Origin: Prevotella sp.
GTDB lineage: Bacteria; Bacteroidota; Bacteroidia; Bacteroidales; Bacteroidaceae
Assembly (NCBI GenBank): GCA_022773825.1
Contig: JALFOF010000006.1
Location: forward strand, 1 to 53,933
DNA length: 53,933 nucleotides
Reading direction: 5' to 3'
The position numbers were made by a program, and so were the translations under genes. How positions within the stretch are numbered: position 1 is the first letter of the stretch; the number at the start of each line of letters is the position of its first letter. The notes under the pieces were generated by a model. That model ran no database searches, had not been told where the DNA came from, and worked only from the letters and a program-made list of their open reading frames with translations. Shown one piece after another: positions 1-8,614 of the stretch.

Positions 1-51
1 CCTGCCCCGCAAGCCGTGGGACTCGGCATGGCGCGTTGCGGCGGGTGCGCC

Positions 52-98
52 AAAAAGACGGGGATGCCCCGCGGCGAATAAGCGCGAGACATCCCCGT
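52..98 (-). terminator. Rho-independent terminator of porT
   Basis: A 9-bp GC-rich stem (ACGGGGATG at 58-66 pairs with 90-98) is followed, on the minus strand, by a run of five T. It lies 27 bases beyond the porT stop codon. Bases 1-51 hold nothing I can assign. Confidence 0.75.
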
Positions 99-124
99 TG
101 TGCCATATATGTGTGGCGGCGATG

Positions 125-871
125 CTACTCGAAATAGAACGACAGCACCACCATCTTGCTGTGCGCCTTGCTCACACTCGCCGCGTAAGGCAGCGCCACC
201 TCGTCGTTCATCGTGGCGAGACGTGAGTTGTCAAGGCAGTTGCTCAAGCCGTACATGAACTTCAGTTCGGGGCGTAGCTTGAAGAAAGGCAGGTAGAAGT
301 CGCACCCCAGGCCAACCTCAAGGAACACGTCCGACTTCTTCAGCTGCACGTAGTCGCTCGACTTCGACGACAGGTTCATCATAGGGGCGATGCCCGCCAT
401 GATGTACGGACGGTGGTTGTTGAAACGCTGTGCGGCGTAGATGAAGTCGAGGTTGCCGCCGATGTAAACCGTCTTCATCGACTGCTTCTCTTGCAACGGC
501 GCACCCGTAGGCCCTTGACGGTTATGGTTGTAGAACGTTATGTTGCGTGTGCCGAAATACAGCTGCGGTGCCATGCGGAAAGCGAAGTACTGGCTTATCC
601 TCAGTTCCCCGAGCACACCGACGTTGAAACCGATGTCCCAGTTGTGCTGGTCAGTGGTCACGAGCGACGGCATCTGTGTGCCGTCTTGCAGCGTAAGGGT
701 CTGCGGCCCGACGTTGTCGAACTCCAAGTCCTGCACGTTGGTGCCCACCACGATGCCGAGGTGGAAAGGTCTAAGGTCGGTGTAAGGGCGGTTTTGCACC
801 CTGCGCTCTTGCGCGTGGAGTGTGGCTGCCGCTGCTATTATATATATAAATAAGGTGTATAGTCTGAGCAT
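125..871 (-). CDS. porT: Type IX secretion outer-membrane protein PorT
   Basis: Predicted 248-residue outer-membrane beta-barrel protein of the PorT family, required in Porphyromonas for type IX secretion. A signal peptide (LFIYIIAAAATLHAQ) precedes a mature region made of amphipathic strands (NVGVLGELRISQYFAFRMAP, LRPELKFMYGLS) and ending in an aromatic residue pattern (VVLSFYFE) typical of barrel C-termini. The open frame extends 25 codons further upstream, but the ATG at 871 is the one followed directly by the signal peptide, so I chose it. The gene is monocistronic and has its own terminator at 52-98. The porPKLMN operon 14 kb away supports the assignment. The barrel is clear; the PorT name rests on recalled family resemblance. 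PorT is not known to be a substrate or an enzyme. Confidence 0.8.
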   Translation of the reverse strand: MLRLYTLFIYIIAAAATLHAQERRVQNRPYTDLRPFHLGIVVGTNVQDLEFDNVGPQTLTLQDGTQMPSLVTTDQHNWDIGFNVGVLGELRISQYFAFRMAPQLYFGTRNITFYNHNRQGPTGAPLQEKQSMKTVYIGGNLDFIYAAQRFNNHRPYIMAGIAPMMNLSSKSSDYVQLKKSDVFLEVGLGCDFYLPFFKLRPELKFMYGLSNCLDNSRLATMNDEVALPYAASVSKAHSKMVVLSFYFE

Positions 872-988
872 GATATGTATATATTTTTCTTTACTAAACG
901 CATTATAGGCCCGAAAATTGCGCTTTTCTGCCGTAAATAGTGCCAAAAAGCTATAAAAATGCGTTTCTACGCAAAAAAAACATACCCT

Positions 989-1023
989 TTTGTAGGTATA
1001 TTCAAAATAATTTCCTACCTTTG
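989..1023 (+). promoter_or_regulatory. Promoter of the ferredoxin gene
   Basis: A Bacteroidetes -7 box TACCTTTG lies at 1016-1023 and a TTTG -33 candidate at 989-992. The spacer of 23 bp is slightly longer than the usual 19-21. It implies a 5' leader of about 60 nt. Confidence 0.65.
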
Positions 1024-1088
1024 CAGTAGTTTAATGCTACGGCAGAAACATACAAAGACATTATAAACTTATTTAACTAACAAAGACT

Positions 1089-1256
1089 ATGGCTTACGTA
1101 ATTAGCAACGACTGTATCGCTTGCGGTACATGTATTGACGAGTGCCCTTCAGAGGCAATCACCGCTGGTGACATCTATTCTATCAATCCTGACGCTTGCA
1201 CCGAGTGTGGCACTTGCGCGGACGTATGCCCTAACGAGGCTATCAGCCTTGGCTAA
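1089..1256 (+). CDS. Small 2[4Fe-4S] ferredoxin
   Basis: A 55-residue bacterial-type ferredoxin, a soluble cytoplasmic carrier of low-potential electrons. It begins MAYVISNDCIACGTCIDECP and contains two complete cluster motifs, C9-x2-C12-x2-C15-x3-C19-P and C37-x2-C40-x2-C43-x3-C47-P, the standard ligand set for two [4Fe-4S] clusters. The internal duplication of the fold is evident in the two matching halves (CPSEAI and CPNEAI). It stands alone between porT (divergent) and malQ, with its own TAnnTTTG promoter and a strong terminator. The partner enzyme cannot be deduced from the neighbours; pyruvate:ferredoxin oxidoreductase or Rnf are usual partners in anaerobes (general knowledge). Confidence 0.95.
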   Translation: MAYVISNDCIACGTCIDECPSEAITAGDIYSINPDACTECGTCADVCPNEAISLG

Positions 1257-1285
1257 AGGCGTGCCTTTGGCAGGGTAAAAAGAAT

Positions 1286-1325
1286 AAGAGTGGCTATCCT
1301 TCGCGTTAGCCGCTCTTTTTTTTAC
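1286..1325 (+). terminator. Terminator of the ferredoxin gene
   Basis: A 10-bp stem (AGAGTGGCTA at 1287-1296 with TAGCCGCTCT at 1307-1316, one G-T pair) runs straight into a run of T. Confidence 0.9.
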
Positions 1326-1333
1326 CCTTTTCC

Positions 1334-1364
1334 TTTGCGGATTGGAAATAAATTGCTAATTTTG
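1334..1364 (+). promoter_or_regulatory. Promoter of malQ and the GH13 gene
   Basis: TTTG (1334-1337), a 19-bp spacer and TAATTTTG (1357-1364) match the Bacteroidetes housekeeping promoter closely. The start codon lies 34 bases downstream. Confidence 0.75.
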
Positions 1365-1398
1365 CAGTTGACCTAAACATAGAAAACCGATAACGACA

Positions 1399-4071
1399 AT
1401 GCTGATACTATTCAATATACACTACATGGCTCCGTGCACCGACGAACTGTTTGTCAACGTGAAAAACGCTGATGGCAGCGTGGAGGCGCACCGCATGACG
1501 CAGTGGCAGGACGGATGCTGGCGCTGCGAGCTGCGCTTTGAACCTAAAGGCGTGGAGCTGCTGGACTATTACTACTCCGTGCAGCGTATGGACAACGTGC
1601 TCCGCGCGGAGTGGACCACGCAGGCGCACCGCATCGATATCGGACAGACGGGACTGGCGCAATATACCGTTTATGATACGTGGATAGACATACCGCATGA
1701 CACTTACCTGTATAGCTCGGCATATACGCAGTGCATTAACCGCAGGGGTAAGCAGACAGTATATCGCCGCACCACTCCGTCAGTGCTCCGTCTCAAGGTG
1801 CGCGCGCCGCAGTTGCGGGGCTTTGAGCGCCTGGTGCTTGTGGGTTCGCATCCTGTATTGGGCGAATGGCACCTTGACCGCGCCGTGCCATGCGTGGAAC
1901 AGGCACCTAACGAGTGGGTATGCGACATCGACGCGGAGTACACCGCTACCGAGGAGCTGGAGTATAAGTTCGTGGCGGTGAAGGAAAGCGATGTCTTCGA
2001 CAGCCCCATGTGGGAGACAGGAGAGAACCGCCGCGTCACAATGCCGCGCATGAGGCGTGGTGAGATAGTGGAATATGAGTTGCAGCAGGCGTTTTTTGAG
2101 ATATGGAACGTGCGTAAGGCTGGTACTCTCGTCCCCGTTTTCTCGCTGAGAACGGAGGGCAGTTTCGGCGTGGGCGACTTCGGAGACCTAAAGAAAATGG
2201 TTGACTGGGTGGCATATACAGGGCAGAGAATCTTACAGGTGCTGCCGATAAACGACACCACCATAACCCATACATGGACCGATTCCTACCCCTATTCCTG
2301 CATAAGCATCTTCGCGTTGCACCCACAATATGTGGACCTCAGACAGCTGCCACCCCTTGCCGACAAAGAGAAGGCGCGGCAGATGGAGAGCCTTTGCAAG
2401 GAGCTCAACGCTCTGCCGCAGATAGACTACGAGCGTGTGAACAATGCAAAGCACGAATATCTGCAACTGCTTTACCAGCAAGAGGGCAGGCAGACGATGG
2501 CGTCGGCGGAATACAAGAAATGGTTTGACGAGGAGCAGCGGTGGCTTGTGCCCTACGCGCAGTACTGCTTCCTGCGTGACAGCAGCGGCACAGCCGACTT
2601 CACGCAGTGGCATGGCAACGAGCAATGGCAGGAAACGGACCGCGCGCAGTTATCAAATCCCCGGACAAAGGCATACAAACAGGTGGCGTTCTACTACTAT
2701 GTGCAGTATGTTCTCGCCACGCAGATGAGGGCGGCACACCAATATGCGCGCCAGAAGAGGGTGATATTGAAGGGCGACATACCCATCGGCGTGCACCGGC
2801 AAGGCTGCGACGTGTGGCAGGAACCACGCTATTTCAACCTCAACGGCCAGGCGGGCGCACCGCCAGACGAGTTCTCCATCAACGGACAGAACTGGGGATT
2901 TCCGACGTATAACTGGGAGGAGATGCTCAAAGACGGTTGCCTTTGGTGGGTGAGACGTTTCCAGAATATGCAGAAATACTTCGACGCCTACCGCATTGAC
3001 CATGTGCTCGGCTTCTTCCGGATATGGGAAATACCTCGGCACTCAGTGCACGGACTGCTCGGACAGTTCCAACCATCGCTCGGACTCACAGCGGAAGAGA
3101 TAGAAGCCTATGGCCTTCACTTCAGAAGGGGACGCTTCACACGCCCATATATCACAAAGGAGATACTCGAATCCATATTCGGCGAGGAACGCGCGCAGTA
3201 TGTTCGCGACACTTTCCTTGACCCTTACAAGGAGGGGCTCTACCTGCCCAAGGCGGAATATGACACGCAACGCAAGGTGGAGGCGTTGGTGGAGGATGTC
3301 AATCTGCGCGACGGGCTGTATACATTGCTCAGCGATGTGCTCTTCATAGCCGACACGAGAAATCCGGAACTCTACCATCCGCGTATAGCAGCGCAGCACG
3401 CTTATATATATAAGACATTGCTGTCAGAGAGCGACCGCAACTGTTTCAACCGCCTTTACGATGACTATTACTACCATCGCAACACGCAGTACTGGTACAA
3501 GGAGGCAATGAAGAAGCTGCCGAGGCTGGTGGAAGCTACGCGGATGCTTGTCTGCGCCGAAGACCTCGGCATGATACCAGAGTGCGTTCCCACCGTGATG
3601 GAAGAGCTGCGCATACTCTCCCTTGAGGTGCAGTCCATGCCTAAAGAGATGGGAAGGCAGTTCGGGCGGCCTGAGAACTATCCTTACCGCAGTGTATGTA
3701 CCATTGACAGCCACGACATGCCAACGCTGCGGATGTGGTGGGACGAAGACTTCAACCGCGCGCAGGACTTCTATTCCACGGTGCTCGGTCGCCGCGACGA
3801 CGCTCCGCACCCGCTTCCGGCATGGCTGGCGCGTGACATCATGTCACGAAACCTGCAGTCCGCCTCCATGCTCTGCGTGCTGTCGTTGCAGGACTGGCTC
3901 GCCATCAGCGAGAAACTGCGTCTCCCCGACGCTGGCGCGGAGCGCGTAAACATACCTGCCAACCCACGTCATTACTGGCGATACCGTATGCATCTCAACA
4001 TTGAAGACATGATGAAGGAACAGCGTTTCTGCGACGACATAGCGGAAATGATAACCCAGAGCGGCAGATGA
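1399..4071 (+). CDS. malQ: 4-alpha-glucanotransferase with N-terminal starch-binding domains
   Basis: Cytoplasmic amylomaltase, GH77, 890 residues, which transfers maltosyl or longer alpha-1,4-glucan segments between maltodextrins. No signal peptide is present. Residues 1 to about 95 and about 130-225 read as two beta-sandwich starch-binding modules (CBM20-like; the second contains LVLVGSHPVLGEW). The GH77 barrel follows from about residue 235. The expected catalytic segments are RIDHVLGFFRIWEIP (nucleophile Asp near 534), CAEDLGMIPE (acid/base region near 721) and DSHDMPTLR (transition-state Asp near 771). The length of about 890 fits the two-CBM Bacteroidetes/plant DPE2-like type, not the shorter proteobacterial MalQ of about 700. 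It overlaps the next gene by ATGA, so the two are translationally coupled. Confidence 0.95.
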   Translation: MLILFNIHYMAPCTDELFVNVKNADGSVEAHRMTQWQDGCWRCELRFEPKGVELLDYYYSVQRMDNVLRAEWTTQAHRIDIGQTGLAQYTVYDTWIDIPHDTYLYSSAYTQCINRRGKQTVYRRTTPSVLRLKVRAPQLRGFERLVLVGSHPVLGEWHLDRAVPCVEQAPNEWVCDIDAEYTATEELEYKFVAVKESDVFDSPMWETGENRRVTMPRMRRGEIVEYELQQAFFEIWNVRKAGTLVPVFSLRTEGSFGVGDFGDLKKMVDWVAYTGQRILQVLPINDTTITHTWTDSYPYSCISIFALHPQYVDLRQLPPLADKEKARQMESLCKELNALPQIDYERVNNAKHEYLQLLYQQEGRQTMASAEYKKWFDEEQRWLVPYAQYCFLRDSSGTADFTQWHGNEQWQETDRAQLSNPRTKAYKQVAFYYYVQYVLATQMRAAHQYARQKRVILKGDIPIGVHRQGCDVWQEPRYFNLNGQAGAPPDEFSINGQNWGFPTYNWEEMLKDGCLWWVRRFQNMQKYFDAYRIDHVLGFFRIWEIPRHSVHGLLGQFQPSLGLTAEEIEAYGLHFRRGRFTRPYITKEILESIFGEERAQYVRDTFLDPYKEGLYLPKAEYDTQRKVEALVEDVNLRDGLYTLLSDVLFIADTRNPELYHPRIAAQHAYIYKTLLSESDRNCFNRLYDDYYYHRNTQYWYKEAMKKLPRLVEATRMLVCAEDLGMIPECVPTVMEELRILSLEVQSMPKEMGRQFGRPENYPYRSVCTIDSHDMPTLRMWWDEDFNRAQDFYSTVLGRRDDAPHPLPAWLARDIMSRNLQSASMLCVLSLQDWLAISEKLRLPDAGAERVNIPANPRHYWRYRMHLNIEDMMKEQRFCDDIAEMITQSGR

Positions 4072-5903
4072 AGATAGAACGCATAGACCCACCGTCATGG
4101 TTCGCTGGCATGGAAGACACCACATTGCAGCTGATGCTGACGGGGGAAGACCTTGACAATGCCGAGATAACAGTGCGTTATCCCGGCATTGAAGTAATCG
4201 GCACGGAGCGCGCCGACAGCCACCGCTATGCCTTCCTTTACCTCGGGCTGGCTGCCTGCGGTGCGGGAACCATGTATATAGACCTCCGCAAGGATGGCGA
4301 AATGCTGACGGTGGCATACGAGCTAAGGGACAGAGCCATGGCTGGCAGTGACAGGGAGAGCCTGAGCCCAGCCGACGTGGTATATCTTCTCATGCCCGAC
4401 AGGTTTGCCCGGGGCCGCCGCCACGCCACCGCGGGGGCGGCAGGGCGCGCCTTCCAGCCCTCGGCAAGGTGCGGAGGAGACCTTGAAGGCATACGCCGCC
4501 ACCTGCCATACCTCGCCGACCTCGGTGTCACCGCTTTGTGGTTGACCCCCGTCTTGCGGAACAATATGCCGGAGACAGACCGCGAAAGCTCCTATCATGG
4601 GTACGCCGTGACGGACTATTACGCCATAGACGCTCATTTCGGTACGCTCGATGACTACTTCGCCCTGGTGCGTGAAGCCCACCGCCGGGGGCTGAAAGTG
4701 GTGATGGACTTCATCTTCAACCACTGCGGTGCGGCGCATCCGTGGCTCAACCACCCACCCATGGAACACTGGTTCAACCACCGTGACTGGCTGGAGGGGG
4801 CGGACGTGGAGGGCGGAAGGCTGCCGAAGACCAACCCGAAGTACCTCCAGACCAATTACAGGCTTACGCCGACGGTCGATGACTACGCCGCCGAGGTGGA
4901 CAAGAGGCAGACCGTGGAGGGATGGTTCGTAAAGACAATGCCCGACCTCGACATACGTAACCCGCACCTGTTGCGCTACCTCACGCAGGCAACCTTGTGG
5001 TGGGTGGAGACCGCTGGCATTGACGCCATACGCATGGACACCTTCCCTTACGCCGACAAGGAGGCGATGCAACGGTGGCTACGGGCATTGCACAGGGAGT
5101 ATCCGCGCTTCAAAGTCATTGGCGAGACATGGGTGTCAGACACCGCTTTCTCAGCGAAATGGCAGGAGGGAGAGCTCGACAGCACCATGGACTTTGCCCT
5201 TTTCGAGGCATTCAACAAGGCAAAGCTGGAGGACAGCGATGAGTGGTGGAGCGGCATGAACCGCATATACCACGTGTTGTGCTACGATTTCTTGTACGAG
5301 AACCCCTCGCTCACGCTGGCATTTCTCGACAACCACGACGTGAATCGCTTCCTCGGCGACTTCGACACCTATGCCCCCGACAAGCGCGCACTGCTCCTTG
5401 CCAGCATGAAGTGTGCCCTCGCGCTGCTGCTCACCATGCCCCGCCTGCCGCAGTTGTATTATGGCACGGAGGTGTTGATGCACGGCACCACGGGCATCAG
5501 CGACGGCTACGTGCGCCGTCCCTTCCCCGGCGGCTTCCCCGGCGACAGCGCCAACGCCTTCACCGCCGCGGGGCGCACCCGTGAACAGCAAGCTATGCAC
5601 CGCTGGCTGCGCCGCGTGCTACGCTGGAGGAAGGGCTGCGAGGCGGTCAGCAGCGGAGCCACGAAGCACTTCATACCCTGCGGCGGCATCTACGTCATGG
5701 CGCGGTTGCATGAGCGTAGCACCGTGATGACAATCGTAAACGGCAGCAACCACGCCGCCACCTTCACGCCCAGCCGCTATAGTGAGGTGATATGTGGCGC
5801 GGCAACGGCAACGGACATAACGACGGGACGCCTCTTCTGCCTGACGAAACCCGTGCGCATGGCATCGCGGAGGGTTGCCATACTGGAGATAAAACGCGGC
5901 TGA
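4068..5903 (+). CDS. GH13 alpha-amylase family enzyme (neopullulanase/cyclomaltodextrinase-like)
   Basis: A 611-residue glycoside hydrolase family 13 protein. An N-terminal Ig-like domain (about 1-85) precedes a TIM barrel containing the conserved regions DFIFNH, IRMDTF (nucleophile Asp near 324), KVIGETWV (acid/base Glu near 354) and FLDNHD (near 422). This domain plan is that of neopullulanases and cyclomaltodextrinases, which cut maltodextrins, pullulan or cyclodextrins. Unlike SusA of Bacteroides there is no signal peptide, so it probably acts in the cytoplasm together with MalQ, with which it overlaps by 4 bp. Exact substrate preference cannot be read from the sequence. Confidence 0.9.
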   Translation: MKIERIDPPSWFAGMEDTTLQLMLTGEDLDNAEITVRYPGIEVIGTERADSHRYAFLYLGLAACGAGTMYIDLRKDGEMLTVAYELRDRAMAGSDRESLSPADVVYLLMPDRFARGRRHATAGAAGRAFQPSARCGGDLEGIRRHLPYLADLGVTALWLTPVLRNNMPETDRESSYHGYAVTDYYAIDAHFGTLDDYFALVREAHRRGLKVVMDFIFNHCGAAHPWLNHPPMEHWFNHRDWLEGADVEGGRLPKTNPKYLQTNYRLTPTVDDYAAEVDKRQTVEGWFVKTMPDLDIRNPHLLRYLTQATLWWVETAGIDAIRMDTFPYADKEAMQRWLRALHREYPRFKVIGETWVSDTAFSAKWQEGELDSTMDFALFEAFNKAKLEDSDEWWSGMNRIYHVLCYDFLYENPSLTLAFLDNHDVNRFLGDFDTYAPDKRALLLASMKCALALLLTMPRLPQLYYGTEVLMHGTTGISDGYVRRPFPGGFPGDSANAFTAAGRTREQQAMHRWLRRVLRWRKGCEAVSSGATKHFIPCGGIYVMARLHERSTVMTIVNGSNHAATFTPSRYSEVICGAATATDITTGRLFCLTKPVRMASRRVAILEIKRG

Positions 5904-5953
5904 CACCACCTCAATGGACCGCCCATCCGTGGGACGCACGGCGGCATGGCTCC

Positions 5954-6025
5954 GCAAAAGCATAGCGATTACCCAGTGAAAGCATAGCGATGGCAATGTA
6001 ATCAGATAGCGATTGCGTTGTAATT
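5954..6025 (+). repeat. Family A repeat array A1 (22-bp units)
   Basis: Three units of about 22 bp (GCAAAAGCATAGCGATTAC, then diverged copies) plus the start of a fourth, 50 bases after the GH13 stop codon. All copies face the same way. The third unit is partly self-palindromic (GTAATC...GATTGC). The same family occurs at eight other places in the window. Confidence 0.85.
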
Positions 6026-6033
6026 ATACACAG

Positions 6034-6074
6034 ATACCCCCGTCGCTCGACCATAGGTCGAGCGACGGGGGTAT
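6034..6074. repeat. Perfect 19-bp inverted repeat with a 3-base loop
   Basis: ATACCCCCGTCGCTCGACC (6034-6052) and its exact reverse complement (6056-6074) are separated by ATA. There is no T run after it on either strand, so it is not an ordinary terminator. Its core CGCTCGACC/GGTCGAGCG reappears in the gaps at 14291-14393 and partly at 6161-6215. Confidence 0.85.
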
Positions 6075-6094
6075 AAGGAAGTAAACCTTCGATG

Positions 6095-6286
6095 ATAGGG
6101 GCGAGCTCCTATCCTATAAATATATGCCCCCTTCAGGGGCGCTTTGCTTTCTTGCTAATACCGCTCGACCTTTGGTGGCTTTGCTTTGCAAAGCGGAAGA
6201 GCCGAGTAGTTGATATAATTAACCCCCATCAGTTGTTGGTAGTCCCTGCAAGGGACACATATTATAGGATAGGGGCTCGCCCCTAT
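6095..6286. repeat. Long inverted-repeat element upstream of the TonB receptor
   Basis: A 29-bp segment (6095-6123) beginning ATAGGGGCGAGC is repeated inverted at 6259-6286, with one substitution and one indel. Inside and just outside are smaller palindromes of the type CCCCTNNAGGGG (6125-6141, 6242-6256, 6309-6326). A CGCTCGACC-type palindrome lies in the middle (about 6161-6215). I see no coding capacity worth proposing. It ends about 80 bases before the TonB receptor promoter. Confidence 0.75.
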
Positions 6287-6363
6287 TTCCCAATGCACAT
6301 CATACACAGGCGCCCCTGTAAGGGGCTAATAACATATGTATAGACAAGGAAAAAGGCGAAAAA

Positions 6364-6395
6364 ATTGTGGGAACGGCAAAAAAGTGTTACCTTTG
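6364..6395 (+). promoter_or_regulatory. Promoter of the TonB-dependent receptor gene
   Basis: ATTG (6364-6367), 20 bp, then TACCTTTG (6388-6395). Because it covers the most upstream possible start codon (GTG 6367), it settles the translation start at the ATG at 6451. Confidence 0.75.
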
Positions 6396-6450
6396 CAGCC
6401 GATTGCCAAGGTGGCAGTCTTTTTTTTATTATTTAATAACAACATTTCAA

Positions 6451-8517
6451 ATGCAAAAGACAACTTTTGAACAGCGCGGCAGTCTTCGCTTCCGGCACTT
6501 CACAAGGAAGGGGTATGCACTCTTTTCCTGCCTCGGGCGCGAAGTACTCATCGGCACTCTCAGCGTTGCCACACTCTCGCACGCCCGTGCGGAGGGAGTG
6601 AGCGTGCGCACGGAGGCTGCTGACAACTCGCTGCAGCGCACGGAACAGAAACTCGACGAGGTCGTGGTGACAGGTTCCAGAGCACCCCTCACGCAGGCTG
6701 AGGCGGCGAAGATTGTCTCTGTCATCACCCGCGATGACATTCAGCGGGCGGCGGCGGAGAGCGTAAACGACCTATTAAAGACAGTCACCGGCGTGGATGT
6801 CCGTCAGCGCGGGGGCTTTGGTGTACAGACGGACATATCCATTGGCGGAGGCACTTACGACCAGGTTGCTATTCTATTGAACGGTGTCAACATCAGCAAC
6901 CCGCAGACAGGACACCTCAGTGCCGACTTCCCCGTTTCCTTGGACGACATAGTGCGCATTGAAATCATTGAGGGAGCAGCCTCAAGGGTGTATGGCGCGT
7001 CAGCATTTAACGGTGCGATAAACATCGTGACCAGTGCCGGCGAGGGCTCTGGCGGCAGTGCCACGGTCGAGGGAGGCAGCTATGGCAGCTTCGGCGTGGC
7101 AGCGCGCGGCAACATCAGTGGCGGTGGCTTTGCCAACAGTCTGTCGGCTGGTTACAAGCAGAGCGACGGCGGAACGGACAACTCCTACTTCCGTAAGTCG
7201 CAGGCGTTTTACCAAGGCAGCTACAACGGCGGGCTGGCACTGTCATGGCAACTCGGCATGAGCACCATGCGCTATGGCGCGAACACCTTCTACTCCGCTG
7301 CCTATCCAAACCAGTATGAGATCAACGCGAGGCTCTTCGCGGCGGTGAAGGCCGATGCCACCACCGTGCTGGCAGGCGGCAAGACGGTCCACATAGTGCC
7401 CACGGTGTACTGGAACCGCTCCTACGATCACTTCCAGCTGATACGTGGAATGGCAACGGGCGAGAACTTCCACCGCACGGATGTATATGGACTCTCCGTC
7501 AACGCCTACACCGATTGGTGCCTTGGACGCACCGCCTTCGGTGCTGACGTGAGGCAGGAGGGCATACTATCAACCAACCTCGGAAGGCCTTTGGAGGAGA
7601 GCGAGTACGTGGCGGTGATGGGACACGATGACAAGAACTACACCAAGCGTGAGCAGCGCACGGACGTGAGCTACTTCATTGAGCATAACTTCCTGCTGCG
7701 TGACTTCACTGCCTCGCTGGGAGTGGTGGCAAACATGAACACCGCCTACAACTCATCCTTCCGCCTCTATCCCGGCATAGACCTCAGCTACCGTCCTGCC
7801 AAGGCGTGGAAAATGACGGCATCGTGGAACATGGCGTTCCGTATGCCAACGTTCACCGACCTGTTCTACAAGTCGCCCACGCAGGAAGGCAACAAGGACC
7901 TAAAGCCCGAGAAGACACAGTCGCTGCGCATCGGAGCGCAGTACCGCGCCAAGGGCGTTGACGCAAGGCTGAGCGGCTTCTACGATTGGGGCACGGACAT
8001 GATAGACTGGGTGATGTACTCAGCAACAGACATATACCACTCCGCCAACTTCAAGCTGAACAACCGCGGCTATGAGGTGAACGTGGACCTGCTTCCGCGC
8101 GAGATATGGGCGCATAACGCAGTGTCGCGCCTCCGCCTTGGCTATGCGTACATAGACCAGGCGCGCAAGGATGATGTGCCATTCTACAAGTCAAACTATG
8201 CCATGGAGTACCTGCGGCACAAGTTTGTGGCAGGCATAGACCACCGCATAGTGGGCGACCTCACTGCCTCGTGGGCGTTTAGGTGGCAGCAGCGCATGGG
8301 CTCTTACATCATATACGAGAACAACAAGTCCACTGGCGTGGCGCGTCCATACGCTCCCTTTGGACTGCTCGATGTGAAACTGCTGTGGACAAAGCCACGC
8401 TACGAGTTGTCACTCGCCATGAACAACCTGACGTCATACCGCTATTACGACCTCGGCAACGTGCCGCAGCCAGGCTTATGGCTGATGGCTGGCGCGAAGA
8501 TAAAGCTTGGAAAGTAA
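6451..8517 (+). CDS. TonB-dependent outer-membrane receptor (BtuB/FepA-like)
   Basis: A 688-residue TonB-dependent receptor for active uptake across the outer membrane. After the signal-peptide region it shows a TonB-box-like stretch (LDEVVVTGSR), a plug domain (ITRDDIQRAAAESVNDLLKT ... GVDVRQRGGFG ... VRIEIIEGAASRVYGASAFN) and a barrel ending in LMAGAKIKLGK. It lacks the carboxypeptidase-regulatory-like domain and SusD partner of SusC proteins, so it is more like vitamin B12 or siderophore/heme receptors. No cobalamin riboswitch is recognisable in the leader. The ligand cannot be assigned. The start was chosen downstream of the promoter at 6364-6395. Confidence 0.88.
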   Translation: MQKTTFEQRGSLRFRHFTRKGYALFSCLGREVLIGTLSVATLSHARAEGVSVRTEAADNSLQRTEQKLDEVVVTGSRAPLTQAEAAKIVSVITRDDIQRAAAESVNDLLKTVTGVDVRQRGGFGVQTDISIGGGTYDQVAILLNGVNISNPQTGHLSADFPVSLDDIVRIEIIEGAASRVYGASAFNGAINIVTSAGEGSGGSATVEGGSYGSFGVAARGNISGGGFANSLSAGYKQSDGGTDNSYFRKSQAFYQGSYNGGLALSWQLGMSTMRYGANTFYSAAYPNQYEINARLFAAVKADATTVLAGGKTVHIVPTVYWNRSYDHFQLIRGMATGENFHRTDVYGLSVNAYTDWCLGRTAFGADVRQEGILSTNLGRPLEESEYVAVMGHDDKNYTKREQRTDVSYFIEHNFLLRDFTASLGVVANMNTAYNSSFRLYPGIDLSYRPAKAWKMTASWNMAFRMPTFTDLFYKSPTQEGNKDLKPEKTQSLRIGAQYRAKGVDARLSGFYDWGTDMIDWVMYSATDIYHSANFKLNNRGYEVNVDLLPREIWAHNAVSRLRLGYAYIDQARKDDVPFYKSNYAMEYLRHKFVAGIDHRIVGDLTASWAFRWQQRMGSYIIYENNKSTGVARPYAPFGLLDVKLLWTKPRYELSLAMNNLTSYRYYDLGNVPQPGLWLMAGAKIKLGK

Positions 8518-8528
8518 TATAAACACAC

Positions 8529-8589
8529 AAAAGCCCCTCTCCGTTCCTCTGCTAATGTGATGCATTGCAGATAAAGGAGAGGGGCTTTT
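8529..8589. terminator. Bidirectional terminator between convergent genes
   Basis: AAAAGCCCCTCTCC (8529-8542) pairs perfectly with 8576-8589. The loop holds a second small stem (CTGC...GCAG). A/T runs on both sides allow it to serve both the receptor gene and the convergent barrel gene. Confidence 0.85.
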
Positions 8590-8614
8590 GCTGTACGGTC
8601 AGTGTGACAGTGAA

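Noticed and set aside
1408..5996. Long antisense frames opposite malQ and the GH13 gene
   Set aside because: They are shadows created by G/C-rich codon bias; none has family motifs, while the plus-strand frames carry complete catalytic motifs.
6092..6343. 83-codon open frame in the palindrome region
   Set aside because: It is made of the inverted-repeat element, has no recognisable protein character and no promoter of its own.
6396..6450. Cobalamin riboswitch before the TonB receptor
   Set aside because: The leader after the promoter is only about 50 nt and A/T-rich, with no B12-box-like sequence.
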